Source: Narthecium ossifragum (lineage: Eukaryota > Streptophyta > Magnoliopsida > Dioscoreales > Nartheciaceae). Taken from it: a stretch of 64,000 bases of DNA. This document shows positions 36,401 through 46,800 of this stretch, piece by piece. Made by a program: the position numbers and the translations under genes. The stretch lies in assembly GCA_963920575.1 (NCBI GenBank), contig OY986974.1:7560110-7624109 (forward strand), read 5' to 3'. How positions within the stretch are numbered: the first letter of the stretch is position 1; the number at the start of each line of letters is the position of its first letter. The notes under the pieces are model-generated. The model did no database searches, had not been told where the DNA came from, and worked only from the letters and a program-made list of their open reading frames with translations.

Positions 36401-37078
36401 TTACCCACTTGAATTTGATCCGCGCCATGATAAGGTTCAAAATAAAGACTCAAATTCTGAAAATCATTGGTAATATGAATTGTCGACCATGTGTCATCGG
36501 GATACCAGTTTGTATCCAATGAGGAATTTTGTTCCGAAAGATTCACCGACATATTTCGAGCGACACCTTGGTAGGCATGATCGAACCTGTGGTAGCACTG
36601 AATGGCACTGTGACCAACTTTCCCACGTACTTGACGAGTTGGACGTGAGTGAGAAGAAGATGACCCAGAAGACTGGTGAGGTGTTGAGTCCCACCATATG
36701 AGCAAGAATGCTCTCTGACAGTGAAAACACCAAGATGCATAGCACTACTTGATCCTGCTCTTACCATGTGTGATACGCAGGATTGATAACTTCGACTGGT
36801 GCAGTTGTTGAACTTACATCGGGATTTGGGATGCATGGGGGAGGACGAGAGATGCTTCCATCCACGTAACCATAGAGACGTTGGCCACGTAGATATGGAA
36901 CGATCTGAGCTTGCCAGGGAAGAAAATTATCTGTGGTAAGTTTCACTGTTACCAGACTTTGGATATTGGTTGGAAGAATGGTTGATGAGGTGTAGGTAGT
37001 GAGAGCTGAAGAAGTTTGGGAAGCCAGAAGGAAGGATTGACAGTGGTCACGAACATCGTCTGATACCATAAAAGACAA
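33458..37078 (-). pseudogene. Copia gag-pol polyprotein, disrupted
   Basis: Gag start is 36761-37078 (LTTDNFLPWQAQIVPYLRG). 35989-36705 holds a zinc-knuckle remnant (VRGKVGHSAIQCYHRF), a degraded protease site and the gag-pre-integrase motif LWHYRMGHPS. 35642-35956 is integrase (YYVSFVDHFSKYVWLYP, then TDWGGEY, then PHTSQQNG..ERKHR). RT is 34388-34920 ([26 protein letters not shown]) and 33989-34300 (VYVDDILIIGSD, the YVDD site). RNase H is 33458-33856 ([40 protein letters not shown]). Stops and frame changes separate these blocks; A-runs at 35650 add noise. Confidence 0.9.
37059..37068 (-). other. Copia primer binding site, initiator tRNA-Met
   Basis: On the minus strand it reads TGGTATCAGA, the standard plant copia primer site, directly after the 5' LTR. 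Confidence 0.88.
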
Positions 37079-37329
37079 AGAATTGTGGTTTCTCTCGTGC
37101 CCAAACTTGGGAGAGAGCAGGCTCTTTTATAATGTATAATGTGTAGCTGGCAATTACGTTTGAGAAGGAAAACTTCTGTTTACATATATAGTATAATTGG
37201 ATTCCCATAATCATGGGATATGAAGATTTGAATTGATATTAAAGATCTTCTCCAATCTCGGGTGATTTGCTTGGTGAATGATCTGTTGCCGAATTCGTCT
37301 GATTTTGAACATGATTCTTATTACTTGCT

Positions 37330-38093
37330 GCTTAACTTATAGAGTCCATTTGTCTAAAAACATTCTCAAGAACATTTCTTTGTACTTCCAACTTCTGTAC
37401 TTCCTAACAATGCTTCTTATGCCACTCTCTTGTTCATAAGCTCTTAAAGTCACAACAACCAGCTACTCCACTAGTTTCCAACATTCTAATATTAGATTGT
37501 CGAGGGAAAAGTAAAGAAAGCATGGGAAAATGCTCATAAAAGAAGTTACCAGATAGTAAATAGTCTCATCACGACTTTCATTCAAAAGGCAACATGCTAT
37601 TGAAGTCAAACTAGAGCGGAGGAGACGACCAAAATCAAACCGTATGAATAAACTTTGGATCAATAAAAGATTAAGTATCAAAATTGAGACGTCACAAAAA
37701 CCCAATTGACACACGGTTGAATATCTAATATTTCAAACTATACGTAATTTTCATACTAAAAACACAATCAAAAGAAAATATTCTCCTCGTAAAACTTCAG
37801 CAAAGTGATACCCTGGCACATTTCTGGACAAACCCAGGACGGGGAACAATTGCAACCCGGCTAAATCATGTCATATTCAAAAAAGTGAGCAAAAAACAAA
37901 TTCCAGAGCCATAGCAAATTTTAAATTCACCTCTAGTTCAACGAATCACCATTCATCCTCACAAACAACCAAAAAATTCAATATTTGGTCCAGAACCCAC
38001 AATTCAAACCAAATAACCAGGCCCCAAGCTCATAACACGAATCCACACCATCCCAAAAGCTCAAAAACCTCGAAATACAAGCCAAAACTATAC
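37330..38093 (-). other. Probable first intron of xanthine dehydrogenase fragment
   Basis: This sequence follows the exon-1 donor on the minus strand. It is T-rich on that strand and has no coding content. The copia element lies at its far end. No XDH exon 2 was found in it or up to 31.5 kb. Confidence 0.5.
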
Positions 38094-38250
38094 CTCCCAG
38101 ATATTGAAGAAGGGTGAGATGAGCAGCCAACCCATCGGGCAACACCCGGTGAACACCATTAACGTAAATTACGGCATCCATGGACCACCCCCCGCAACAG
38201 CCACCGTCACCTCCTCTCGTCAACGAAGCCATCTCTTCCTCTCGATCCAA
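38094..38250 (-). pseudogene. XDH: Xanthine dehydrogenase exon 1, orphan
   Basis: The segment MDAVIYVNGVHRVLPDGLA followed by HLTLLQYLG is the start of plant xanthine dehydrogenase, the first strand of the 2Fe-2S ferredoxin-like domain (family: LYVNGVRRVLPDGLAH.TLLEYLR). The likely start is the Met of MASLTRGGDGG at 38232; an in-frame Met six codons earlier also exists. The exon ends CTGGGAG|GTATAG at 38094 in phase 1, as expected if the next codon is Asp. The usual Arg of YLRD is Gly. Exon 2, with the GCGEGGCGACT iron-sulphur motif, is missing downstream within the window. XDH oxidises hypoxanthine and xanthine in purine breakdown; this fragment alone cannot. Confidence 0.75.
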
Positions 38251-38565
38251 AGATCCCCAAGAACACTAGTTGCATGAGCTCATCTATAGATCAATCCAAC
38301 CAACGATCGTTCTTATTATAGAGAAAAAACGGAGACGGCTACAACAGAGCTGAGAGGAGAGATCTCTAAAACTTTTGGAAAATAGAAGAGCCTTTACACA
38401 ACAGAGCTGAGAGGAGTTCCATCCGCGCCGCAATTTCGACACGTCGCACCACAAAATTTTAATGAGTTTTTTGATACCATGATATCATAATATCAAAATT
38501 CTCAAATGCCCTTACCAGTACCGTAGTATTATCCCAAATCCTTGATAATTAATCTTTTTACTTTA

Positions 38566-38931
38566 GATTATTTACATATGTGTCCCTGAAAACTTGCTAA
38601 ATCACATATATACCCCTACATTCTCTCATATTACATATATATACCTTTACAAAAAAAAAAAAAAAATCCAAACCATACCCCTATGTCCTCACACCGTTAA
38701 AAATGCCCTATAAAATAACAAATTTCCCCTTTATTCATGTTTATTAGGATTCAGCTGACAAGGGCATGATAAGGGCATAATGGTCATTTTATAGGGCATT
38801 TTTAATGGGGTGAGGACGGAGGGGTATGGTTTGGATTTTGTTAATGTTTATAGGGGTATATATGTAATATGAGAGAATGTAGGGGTATATATGTAATTTA
38901 GCAAGTTTTCAGAGACACATGTAAATAACCC
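38566..38931. mobile_element. MULE-like MITE
   Basis: The two halves are inverted copies: GATTATTTACATATGTGTCC at the left and the complement of GGTTATTTACATGTGTCTCTG at the right, continuing through repeats of TATATACCCCTACATT. A 10-bp duplication, TTTTACTTTA (38556-38565 and 38932-38941), flanks it, as in Mutator-type insertions. Confidence 0.82.
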
Positions 38932-38941
38932 TTTTACTTTA

Positions 38942-39848
38942 TACAAAGGGCATGACAGTTATTAAATGCGGAAAACTTAAGTTTTATAATCGAATGAATA
39001 TAGGTTTTAATAAGCAAGGGCATTTGTGATATTTTCCAACCTCGATTACCTCCTAAACCATGGTCAAGTCAAGTTAGCAAACGAAAGGGATTGTATGATA
39101 ACAATCAAGGTTTTTGGGGTTTCTGGTGTAATTTCAATTTTTTCAAGGTGCGATATGAAAAATCAAACTGTTTTAGAGGGGATATATGCAAATAACCCTA
39201 TTGGAAAATGGTGATTCTAAATACACCCAGTTTTTTACTAGGTACACCCTATTTCTAAGTACATCATACCAAAGTTTAAAAATATTGTCTTTATACTATC
39301 TACATCATAGCATTTTTCATAATATTTCTAATCTACCCTCAGCCCCCAACAGCTTTGACACCACAACCCAAACCCAAACCCATCGTCCTCAATCCGCGAC
39401 CGGTGATCGTCCTCGATCGACGACCTAAGGGCGTTCAAAACAATTCCAACTATGGCGACTTAAGAGGGTACCTTTAGGCTTCAGCGGAGCATAGTACCAG
39501 CATATGTTCAGCCCAACAAATCCGCTTCGTTCTATTTTGTATGGTTACTTAGATCCGAATAATATAAAATAGACTGGTATCATCAAATCGGACATTGAAT
39601 ACTTGTTCGGTTCATATGTATTATCCATATCATATTTGTTTGGTTGCAAGTCATTGAACAATTATTCCATGTGCGGTTGAACGTGACTGAACAATTATGC
39701 CATGTTCGGTTGCATGTGACTGAACAATTATTCTATGTTCATTGCATGTGACTGAACATTTATACCATGTTCAACTACCATATTCTGAATGAGCTATTAA
39801 AAACAACATAAAAAGATGAAAAAATGTTAACGGGTCGGGTTAGATCCG
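38942..39848. other. Intergenic, with short tandem repeat
   Basis: No gene is seen. At about 39650-39775 four imperfect copies of a unit of roughly 33 bp occur (GTGACTGAACAATTATTCC and GTTCGGTTGCAT in variants). This may be the distal promoter region of the gene at 40599. Confidence 0.5.
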
Positions 39849-39906
39849 ATGGATCCAAAACAAAGCCCACACCCACCGCCTCCTTTCCTTTCTTATACCC
39901 CAATGC

Positions 39907-39910
<4 letters not shown>

Positions 39911-39959
<49 letters not shown>
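39911..39959 (+). repeat. (CT)n microsatellite
   Basis: This is 24 uninterrupted CT units in a pyrimidine-rich stretch (39890-40260), probably 5' UTR or core promoter of the downstream gene. The serine/leucine-rich ORFs there are translations of it. Confidence 0.97.
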
Positions 39960-39962
<3 letters not shown>

Positions 39963-40598
39963 CCTGTGATCCGCCTCCCCTCTCCTAGCAGGAGTTCATC
40001 TCTCCGCCCCTCTCCTCTCCGTAAGGCAACTCCCGGCTCGGTAGTCCGTGCCCGCTCCTCTCCCCCTCTCCCAGTCCTCCTCTCTCAGTCGGTTCTCCTC
40101 TTCCATTCGGCGCCCCTCTCCCAGATCCCCACTCCTCTCTCATTCCACCTTGCCCGTTCCTCTCTCCCCTCTCCCGTCTCCCGGTTTTCCTCGCCCATTC
40201 CTTGTCGTCGTGCCTCTCTCCCCTCTCTCGGTTCTCTCTCCCAGTCAACAACCCTCTCTTGGACCTCAACCCCAATCCCGGTCGTCGTCAAGCAAACTCC
40301 GATGGCAGTCGGACTTCGTTCCTACCCCCACTCCTCTCCCGGTCGGCGCGAGAGGGTTCTCACTGCTGCGAAGGTCGGCTCTTCCTAATCGGATGTGTGT
40401 CATGTGCATTATTAGTCAGTTTTGAACGCCATTTGAAGGTATTGATCTCTTAAGAATCTCAGTTATTTTTGCTTCACCTTTGTTGAATTATTATCAAATA
40501 TTTATAAAAATTTATTAAATCTTTGGAAAACTTGGAAAATTTTTGTGTTTGTATACTTTCTTATTTTTTCACTGGTATTGTTGCTCTGAACAGATTCA

Positions 40599-42732
40599 GT
40601 GGACAAAATGGTACATCCGAAGGTTGCAAAAGGTTCTGTCTTTGGCTCGACAGCGTCCCATCTGCCCTGTTGTGATCTCAAGAAGGGGGGACCTCTGACG
40701 TCGTCCCATCATGTTCCCCTAACGGTACCTCCTACGACATCCCATCTTGATCCTCCGATAGCAGCACGTCCTCCGATAGCACCTTCGATGGCATCCGGAG
40801 GTGAGGCCAGCTCATCATCATCCCGTCATAATTCTCCAATGGTAAGCTGCAAACGAGGCCGGTATGTTTTGAGGGATTTGCCCAATCCCATACTCAAGGA
40901 GGAAGAGGAAGCCAACTTAGAGGCCAAGGCCACGATCGAGAAGGAGGATGGCAGTGGCCCAATCCCCGGGGGCCGGGATGACGAGTTAGTCCTTACACAA
41001 TTATGGATCCACGTAGCACATTGCATTTGGAAAGGAAAGGTATACTGTAAGTTAAGAAAATTTTGAATTATTTATTATTTCTTCCTAACTGTCTCTAATT
41101 TTAGGTTGCATAATGCAAGAATGTAAGCCATTAAAATGTCTGGCTCATGGCACAAATGTTAACGATTGGGAGGGGGTCAAGACAGAGGAATTTAGAGCTA
41201 TCGTGTATGCCACCATGTTTGGGAATCTAATGGATTACACATATAGCACAGTTACTAAGGTAATTGTGTCTGATTTTGTCAAGAGATGGCATCCAGACAC
41301 AAACATTTTCCATCTGCCGAGTGGAGAGATGATTACTATCCTAACTAATGTTCGTGCCATACTTGGGATACCTGTCGATGGTCGGGCTATAGATCGTGAT
41401 AGGATCTCTTTCGGGACTGTGATCGAGCTGTTACATTTTGTGCTTAGGGTAGATATGGCCTCAGCTTTCAATGAGGTGGATTACTGTAGATGCGGGCCAG
41501 CAAGGCTCCTATGGCTGAATGAGAATTGCAGCATTGAGCAGGTAGGTTTCGAGCGTTCAGTCAAGACTTACCTGCTCTACCTAGTGAGCTGCACCATATT
41601 TAGCGACAAGTCAAGAAGTAAAGTGCATGTTGCACTCTTGCAAGCAGTAAAAGATATCCGAGTAGCATCTAAGTACGCATGGGGGGATGCGTCCCTACAA
41701 TTCTCGTGTCGACAATTGGAAGCTGCTAGTAGATGGACCAGAAAGCAAATGAGCGGGTACCTAACATTGTTGGAGGTACATGCGCCGTTTAATTAAGGAT
41801 AAAAAGCCTTTTGATACCTCCAACTTTCAAAAATAGGCGATTTGGTACCTCGTAAAATTTGGTTCTCGAATTGATACCTCCAAGTATTGACGCCGCGTCA
41901 TTTAATGTCAAATCACAAACGTCGTCTGTGTAGGCTGACGAAAAACTAGTCACGTGTGATGCACGTAGTCAGTTAGTTAACCCCCCTAACCCTTGTCGTT
42001 GCCGCCGCCGCAACGGCGCCCTCTTCGCCCTCAAGCTCCCACACTCCTCTGCGGCCGCTGTTCGTGGCCACCGGGAGGAAATCGAGATCCTCCGCCGCGC
42101 CGACCACCCCGCGGTACGCCGATGCCGTCTATGTAGGCTGATGGAAACCAACCACATTATTAACCCGCTATGGCGCTCCGAACGGATCGGGAAAGTCGAA
42201 GGCTACAGGGACGGTGGTGTTGAGTGGTGGAAGAGCCGAATCCGTGAGGGGGGCAGCTCGGGTTGGGGTCCCGTTGGCAAGGAGAGGCCGCGGATTGGTG
42301 GATGGCGCCATGGCGAGATGTTGTCGGCAAGGAGAGGCAGCGGACTGGTGGACGGTGCCATGGTGAGTGTGTTGAGTGGCGGCTTGGAGGGTTAACTAAT
42401 TGGCCATGTGGAATGCACATGGCCGATTTTCTGTCAGCCTACACATACAACGTTTGTGATTTGGCATTAAATCACATGGTGTCAATATTTGGAGGTATCA
42501 ATTCGAGAACCAAATTTTACGAGGTACCAAATCGCCTATTTTTGAAAGTTAGAGGTACCAAAATGTTTTTTACCCCTTAATTAATGATAGTCATGTTTTG
42601 ATATTTAGATCATATTTGAGAGAACTAACCTTTTTTTGGCAGGTCTGGATATATGATCATTTGCCAACATTAGTGAATGGACGGTGCAATCCTCACTACA
42701 AACTAGCACAACACCCGCGTGTTTTTCTCTGA
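40599..42732 (+). CDS. Plant mobile domain (PMD) protein gene, 3' end cut off
   Basis: The exons join in phase: 40599-41046, 41105-41775 and 42643-42732. Intron 1 has donor T|GTAAGTT and acceptor TTTTAG; intron 2 has donor GAG|GTACATG and acceptor TTTGGCAG|GTC. Exon 1 is Ser/Pro rich and ends LVLTQLWIHVAHCIWKG. Exon 2 is the PMD core: VKRWHPDTNIFHLPSGEM, LGIPVDGRAI, YLLYLVSCTIFSDKS and the AWGDASLQF..RQLEAASR region. Exon 3 gives VWIYDHLPTL, the next PMD motif, then stops at 42730. An LTR-X copy begins at 42738, so the rest of the domain is missing. A Pack-MULE sits in intron 2. PMD proteins include MAIL/MAIN-type nuclear factors and transposon-derived relatives. The start codon and a leading 5'-UTR exon (39850-40380) are guesses. 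Confidence 0.78.
41797..42576 (+). mobile_element. Pack-MULE in intron 2 of the PMD gene
   Basis: Terminal inverted repeats of about 160 bp (41797-41960 and 42410-42576) share the stretch around CTTTCAAAAATAGGCGATTT, GGTTCTCGAATTGATACC and TGTGTAGGCTGACG. An 8-bp duplication, TTAATTAA, flanks it (41789-41796 and 42577-42584). The GC-rich centre is unlike its surroundings and carries captured gene sequence. It lies wholly between the splice sites, so splicing could remove it. Confidence 0.9.
41991..42125 (+). pseudogene. Captured MAP kinase kinase fragment
   Basis: One frame reads NGALFALKLPHSS and then REEIEILRRADHPAV. This matches protein-kinase subdomain II (the invariant Lys of ALK) and subdomain III (the helix-C Glu of EIEIL) as found in plant MAPKKs, where YALKV..H and REIEILRR.DHP.VV are typical. 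It is too short to be a kinase and has no own start. It sits inside a Mutator-type element, so it is best read as transduplicated from a MAPKK gene elsewhere. The second, tandemly repeated GC-rich part (42240-42390) was not recognised. Confidence 0.7.
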
Positions 42733-42737
42733 ATACC

Positions 42738-44160
42738 TGTCACACCCCGACCCAGAAAATCCATCTAGACCGGGACGTGAGGGACCTTAACCTATTCAAT
42801 TATCTATGGCGCATTTATATAACAAATATCACAATTAATTTGAACAATTCTATCAGAGGGGCAGCATAGTAATTTCTAATAAATTACTAGCTATAACAAT
42901 TCCAGATTAACATCACAGTAAACAAGATTACATAATTTATACAAAACTCATAATTATATAATTTACTCCTTGAATACAGATTCATAAACATATAATCCTC
43001 GAAGAGGGAAATTATACATTTAATATATCTATCAAAAGTATTATATAACAAAAGGAACTGCTGAAACTGCCCATACCTCAGGATCCTCGAGTGCCTTCTG
43101 AAGTCACTGGGCCACCAAAAGCCTGTCTAGCTAGTACTACGGAAGAAGAGCTGAAGCCTGCACCTGCAAACGCAGCCCGGGTAGGAGTGAGGGATAAGCT
43201 CAGTAGGGTTCTACTCTACGTCGCACACAAATGGAGGAAACAACAACAGAGATGTCTCTCCGCCTAAGTCTAAGGTATGCCAAGGGTCCCATAACCCTAT
43301 CAATGCCCCAAGGGCTCCTGTCATGAAACCTCTCTCTTGATTATGTTACTAAGAGGTAGCGGAACAGTAACACGCAGGATCACCCTTACCCAAGTAGGAT
43401 TTCCATGCTTGGGGAGCTACGTCGAGAACGCATCGATAACCATCATTAACAGTTGGCATTAGAGAAACAACACAACCTCTAAACCTCAATAACAATATGA
43501 TAGTAGCCAACTGGATATCAACCTCGATAATACAATATTCTAGTAATACAATTACGCCCTAAACCTTGGTACCCAATCTCAGTCCTAATCCGAGCTGCCC
43601 GAGCCCTCGGATCGACGAAGCCCCTATTCGCCCACGTCTTAGCCTGAAATGCCTCTAATGCATGCAGTGCATGAAACTATACAAGCATCAAACCTATATG
43701 TCACTATATGCCACATCAACATTAGAAGTTCAACAGGTTAAGAAGATAAAAAGTGAAAGAGAATCCAATCCGATTCTCAACCAGAGTTGGCATCGCAATG
43801 CCGCTATACAATAGCCTTGGGTGCAACACATGCACACAACAGGCTAAGGTTCCACAATTACTCCACGGGGAGCTGTTCTACAAGTAAAACGATAGGACTA
43901 CCAACCAAAAAACCAAACAATCAACCATTCAAAAAAAAATTTAATTATTCTACGCTACCGCCCCCGGCGCACGCCGGCAATCAATTGGGCGATAATCAAA
44001 GCAGTAGGGTACACCTTTGGATCATTTATTCTACACATTCCCGAGGGGCATGACTCCCTCGATTAACCACAAAGCAATAAAGGACACACTTTCGGTCCAT
44101 TTACAGTAAGCATGCAATTCAGGTGTTTAAAACCTACAACATAAATCTTATGGAAAATTA
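42738..44160 (-). repeat. LTR-X copy, minus orientation, inserted in PMD gene
   Basis: It begins TGTCACACCCCGACCCAGAA, the complement of the family's 3' end, 6 bases after the PMD stop codon. Blocks at 43070-43220 and 43570-43690 match 20160-20340 and 22880-22990. The other terminus was not found; a MITE interrupts near 44160 and its text is not recognisable beyond. Confidence 0.75.
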
Positions 44161-44590
44161 CCTTTTTAGTCCTTTAACTTTCATCGAAGTAACGTTTAAG
44201 TCCCTAATCTTTTATAAGTTTCAATTGGGTCCCTACGGTCTCCTATTCGTCACAATGTGGGACATCTGCCTGACGCCGTCTCTATACTTAACGGCTGGGG
44301 TGTCACGTGACCGCACGTGATGGAAGTTAAGGGACTAAAACGTTACTTCGATGAAAGTTAATGGACTAAAACGTTACTTCGATGAAAGTTAAGGGACTAA
44401 AACGTTACTTCCATCTGCATGGCATCCATCACGTGCGGTCACGTGACACCCTAGCCGTTAAGAATAGAGACGGCGTCAGGCAGATGTCCCACATTGTGAT
44501 GAAAAGGAGACTGTAGGGACCCAATTGAAACTTATAAAAGATTAGGGACTTAAATGTTACTTCGATGAAACTTGAGGGACGAATGTTGAC
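44160..44590. mobile_element. Foldback MITE
   Basis: The arms are inverted copies (about 44165-44320 and 44420-44585), with TTTCATCGAAGTAAC, TATAAGTTTCAATTGGGTCC and GTCACGTGACCGCACGTGAT in both. Between them is a unit of about 35 bp, three times, around GGACTAAAACGTTACTTC. No clear target duplication was seen. Confidence 0.8.
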
Positions 44591-46800
44591 ATCAATTTTG
44601 GCTAGGCCAAAAGGTCGCAGTAACCACTGTCTGTTTGAGCCAAAATAACATCAGATAAACTCAAGCAAGCTTAGAACATATTTGAAATGTCCAATAAATG
44701 CTTGTCCTAACTTCGATGGCATCCAGGGACATTTGGGTAATTTCACCCGCCTAAGGGCATATTGGGAATTTGGGCCAAAATACAGGCCTGGACTCCCCAT
44801 TACATTCTACAACAACCTTGCATGGCTTTGACGGCAACCTAAATAAGCCATATGGACGCAGGGGTATTCTAGTAATTTTACTGAAACCTCTAGCCCCTAG
44901 GGGTATTTTGGGCAATTCACACCCTCATGGTATAATTGTCTGAAAATTAACCATTCCACCCTCAAAATATTTTGGTCTGACATATATGACCACTGAGGAT
45001 GTTTTGGTAAAATCCCGGTAAATACTCAGAATTCAGATAAATATTCTGTACGGGAATAAATATTCACATATGATTTATTAAAGTTGGACAAATGTTCAAA
45101 CAGTAATGGACATGAGAAAAATATTCAAATCATGGTAAATTTGAAATTCGAACATCATTTTCGAACTTCAAAAGAAAAATCCGCCAAAACAAAAAATCAG
45201 CAAATCTCCATGGGCTGCATGGTTGGTCGTCCTTATACACGTCCATACCATATATATATGAAAAAAAAATATATAAACCAGCCTCACTCATCCCATGCCA
45301 TATAATTTAAATAAATAAATAAATAATGAAATCAGTGGCAAAACACAGCTGGGCTACACGGTAGCTATCCTTATATTAAAAGGATCGGAATCAAAGCAAT
45401 TAGCATCCCATTGATTAGGGACAATGATCCTTATAGGATCAACACCTTAACGCAGTCAGCATCCTTTGATTAAGGGATTCATGATCCCATTCCATACAAA
45501 GAGATAGGCCTCTCGTGCCTATAAATAGAGGAGGCATGGGTTGAAGAAAGGGCTGGTCGGAGCTGGTCGAAGCTGGGTTGAAGAGGCTGAAGGCTGGTAT
45601 TGGCTGAAGGCGTTGAAGCTTGGTCGAAGCTGGGTTGAAGACGCTTGAAGGCTGGTCTTGGCTGAAGGCGTTGAAGCTTGGTTTGAAGCTTGGTCGAAGC
45701 TGGGTGGAAGATCACGTCGAAGCTTGGCTCAAAGCTGTTGAAGAGGCTGAAGAGGTTCTGAACGGTCTGAAGGCTGGTGAAGAAAATGAGTTGAAGACTG
45801 TCAAGGAAACTGAAGAAGAAGTCGGTTGAAGAAATTGAAGAAGAAGTGAAAGAAGAAACTGAGGGAGAGGTTTGAAGATGAAGAGGTTCTGGTGACGTTC
45901 CAAAGTTGCGCATCACCGGACGACGTAGATCCAGCCCATACAGCCGGAACCCATTGAAGACGCTCGCGTCTCTGGGTCGACGTTGTAGGAGGCTCGTTGA
46001 TCTTGTGGCCTAAGCTTCGATCTCTTGCTCGTCACCTGTGGCTTGGATCTCCAGCAAGGTTGCTCTAGCTTAGTTCCTCGCCAGCGCCGGAGATCGAGCC
46101 AAGGCTCTCTCTCTCCCGGCGGCTTTGGAGACAAGCTCCACTCCCCTGTTTTGTTCTCTGTTCCAGCCGGTGCTTCTCCAGCTCCCTGGTGATCTCGCGG
46201 CGCAAGAACGTCAACCTATTCTGACGAGAGACAGCCACCATCATCGTTCCGGCGATAGAGATTCCAGCCGCTCGCCGCACCTCCTTGGTTCCAACCAGTG
46301 CTCCCCTGTTCTAGCCGGTTCTAGGCTTTTCATCTCCAAGCCAGCTTCATCACCCCCAGCAGCTGCTCCTCCCACGACAAACGGAGATCAGATCTTGCTG
46401 GACGACGTTCTCAAACGCTTGCACAACAGAGCTCTCAAGCCCACCGGATTTGAAGCCCCCCTGCGGAAAGACCGGCATGCATGGCGATGAAGGTGGTCTA
46501 AAGCCTCACGTGATGCATTTCTTTTGATCTTTTCTTTCATTATAAAATGTTTATTTTATTGGATTTAGAATCGGAGGTATTCCCTACGGGGATGTAAATG
46601 ATGGATCTGGTGACTTGGCGATCGGCAGATCCAGGGGTGTGGTGCCTACAATTTCCTGATATGAAATTAAAAATTGATTTGCTCAGAAATAAAATAGAGG
46701 TCTCGTCCCGGCGAGATCGACGTTTTATCCACGAACAACGAAAAATGTAATTTTCCCTAAATCTTAACATAAAGCCTCTCAAAAATCCCGTCAAAGATCG
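44591..46800 (+). other. Unassigned LTR-like stretch with TATA box and tandem repeats
   Basis: No gene can be supported. It begins near TGTTGACATCAATTTTGGC (44584). CTATAAATAGAGG at 45520-45532 looks like a TATA box. About 2-3 copies of a unit of roughly 70 bp follow (45545-45730; GAAGCTGGGTTGAAG, GGCTGAAGGCGTTGAAGCTT). A GC-rich leader-like segment follows to 46500. It could be a solo LTR or transcribed non-coding DNA; the 3' boundary was not found. Confidence 0.4.

Larger units (their letters stand above)
33062..37324 (-). mobile_element. Ty1/copia LTR retrotransposon, full length, defective
   Basis: Direct LTRs of about 256 bp (33062-33318 and 37070-37324) share the text from AAAGACAA to GATTCTTATTAC with a handful of differences. 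A 5-bp duplication, TTGCT, flanks the element (33057-33061 and 37325-37329). Minus-strand domain order is gag, protease, integrase, RT, RNase H, the copia order. The primer site TGGTATCAGA (initiator tRNA-Met) lies next to the right LTR. The ends are not the usual TG..CA. Confidence 0.92.

Noticed and set aside
39849..40453. Ser/Pro-rich ORFs up to 179 codons
   Set aside because: They arise from the (CT)n and pyrimidine-rich leader; different frames overlap and none has a domain.
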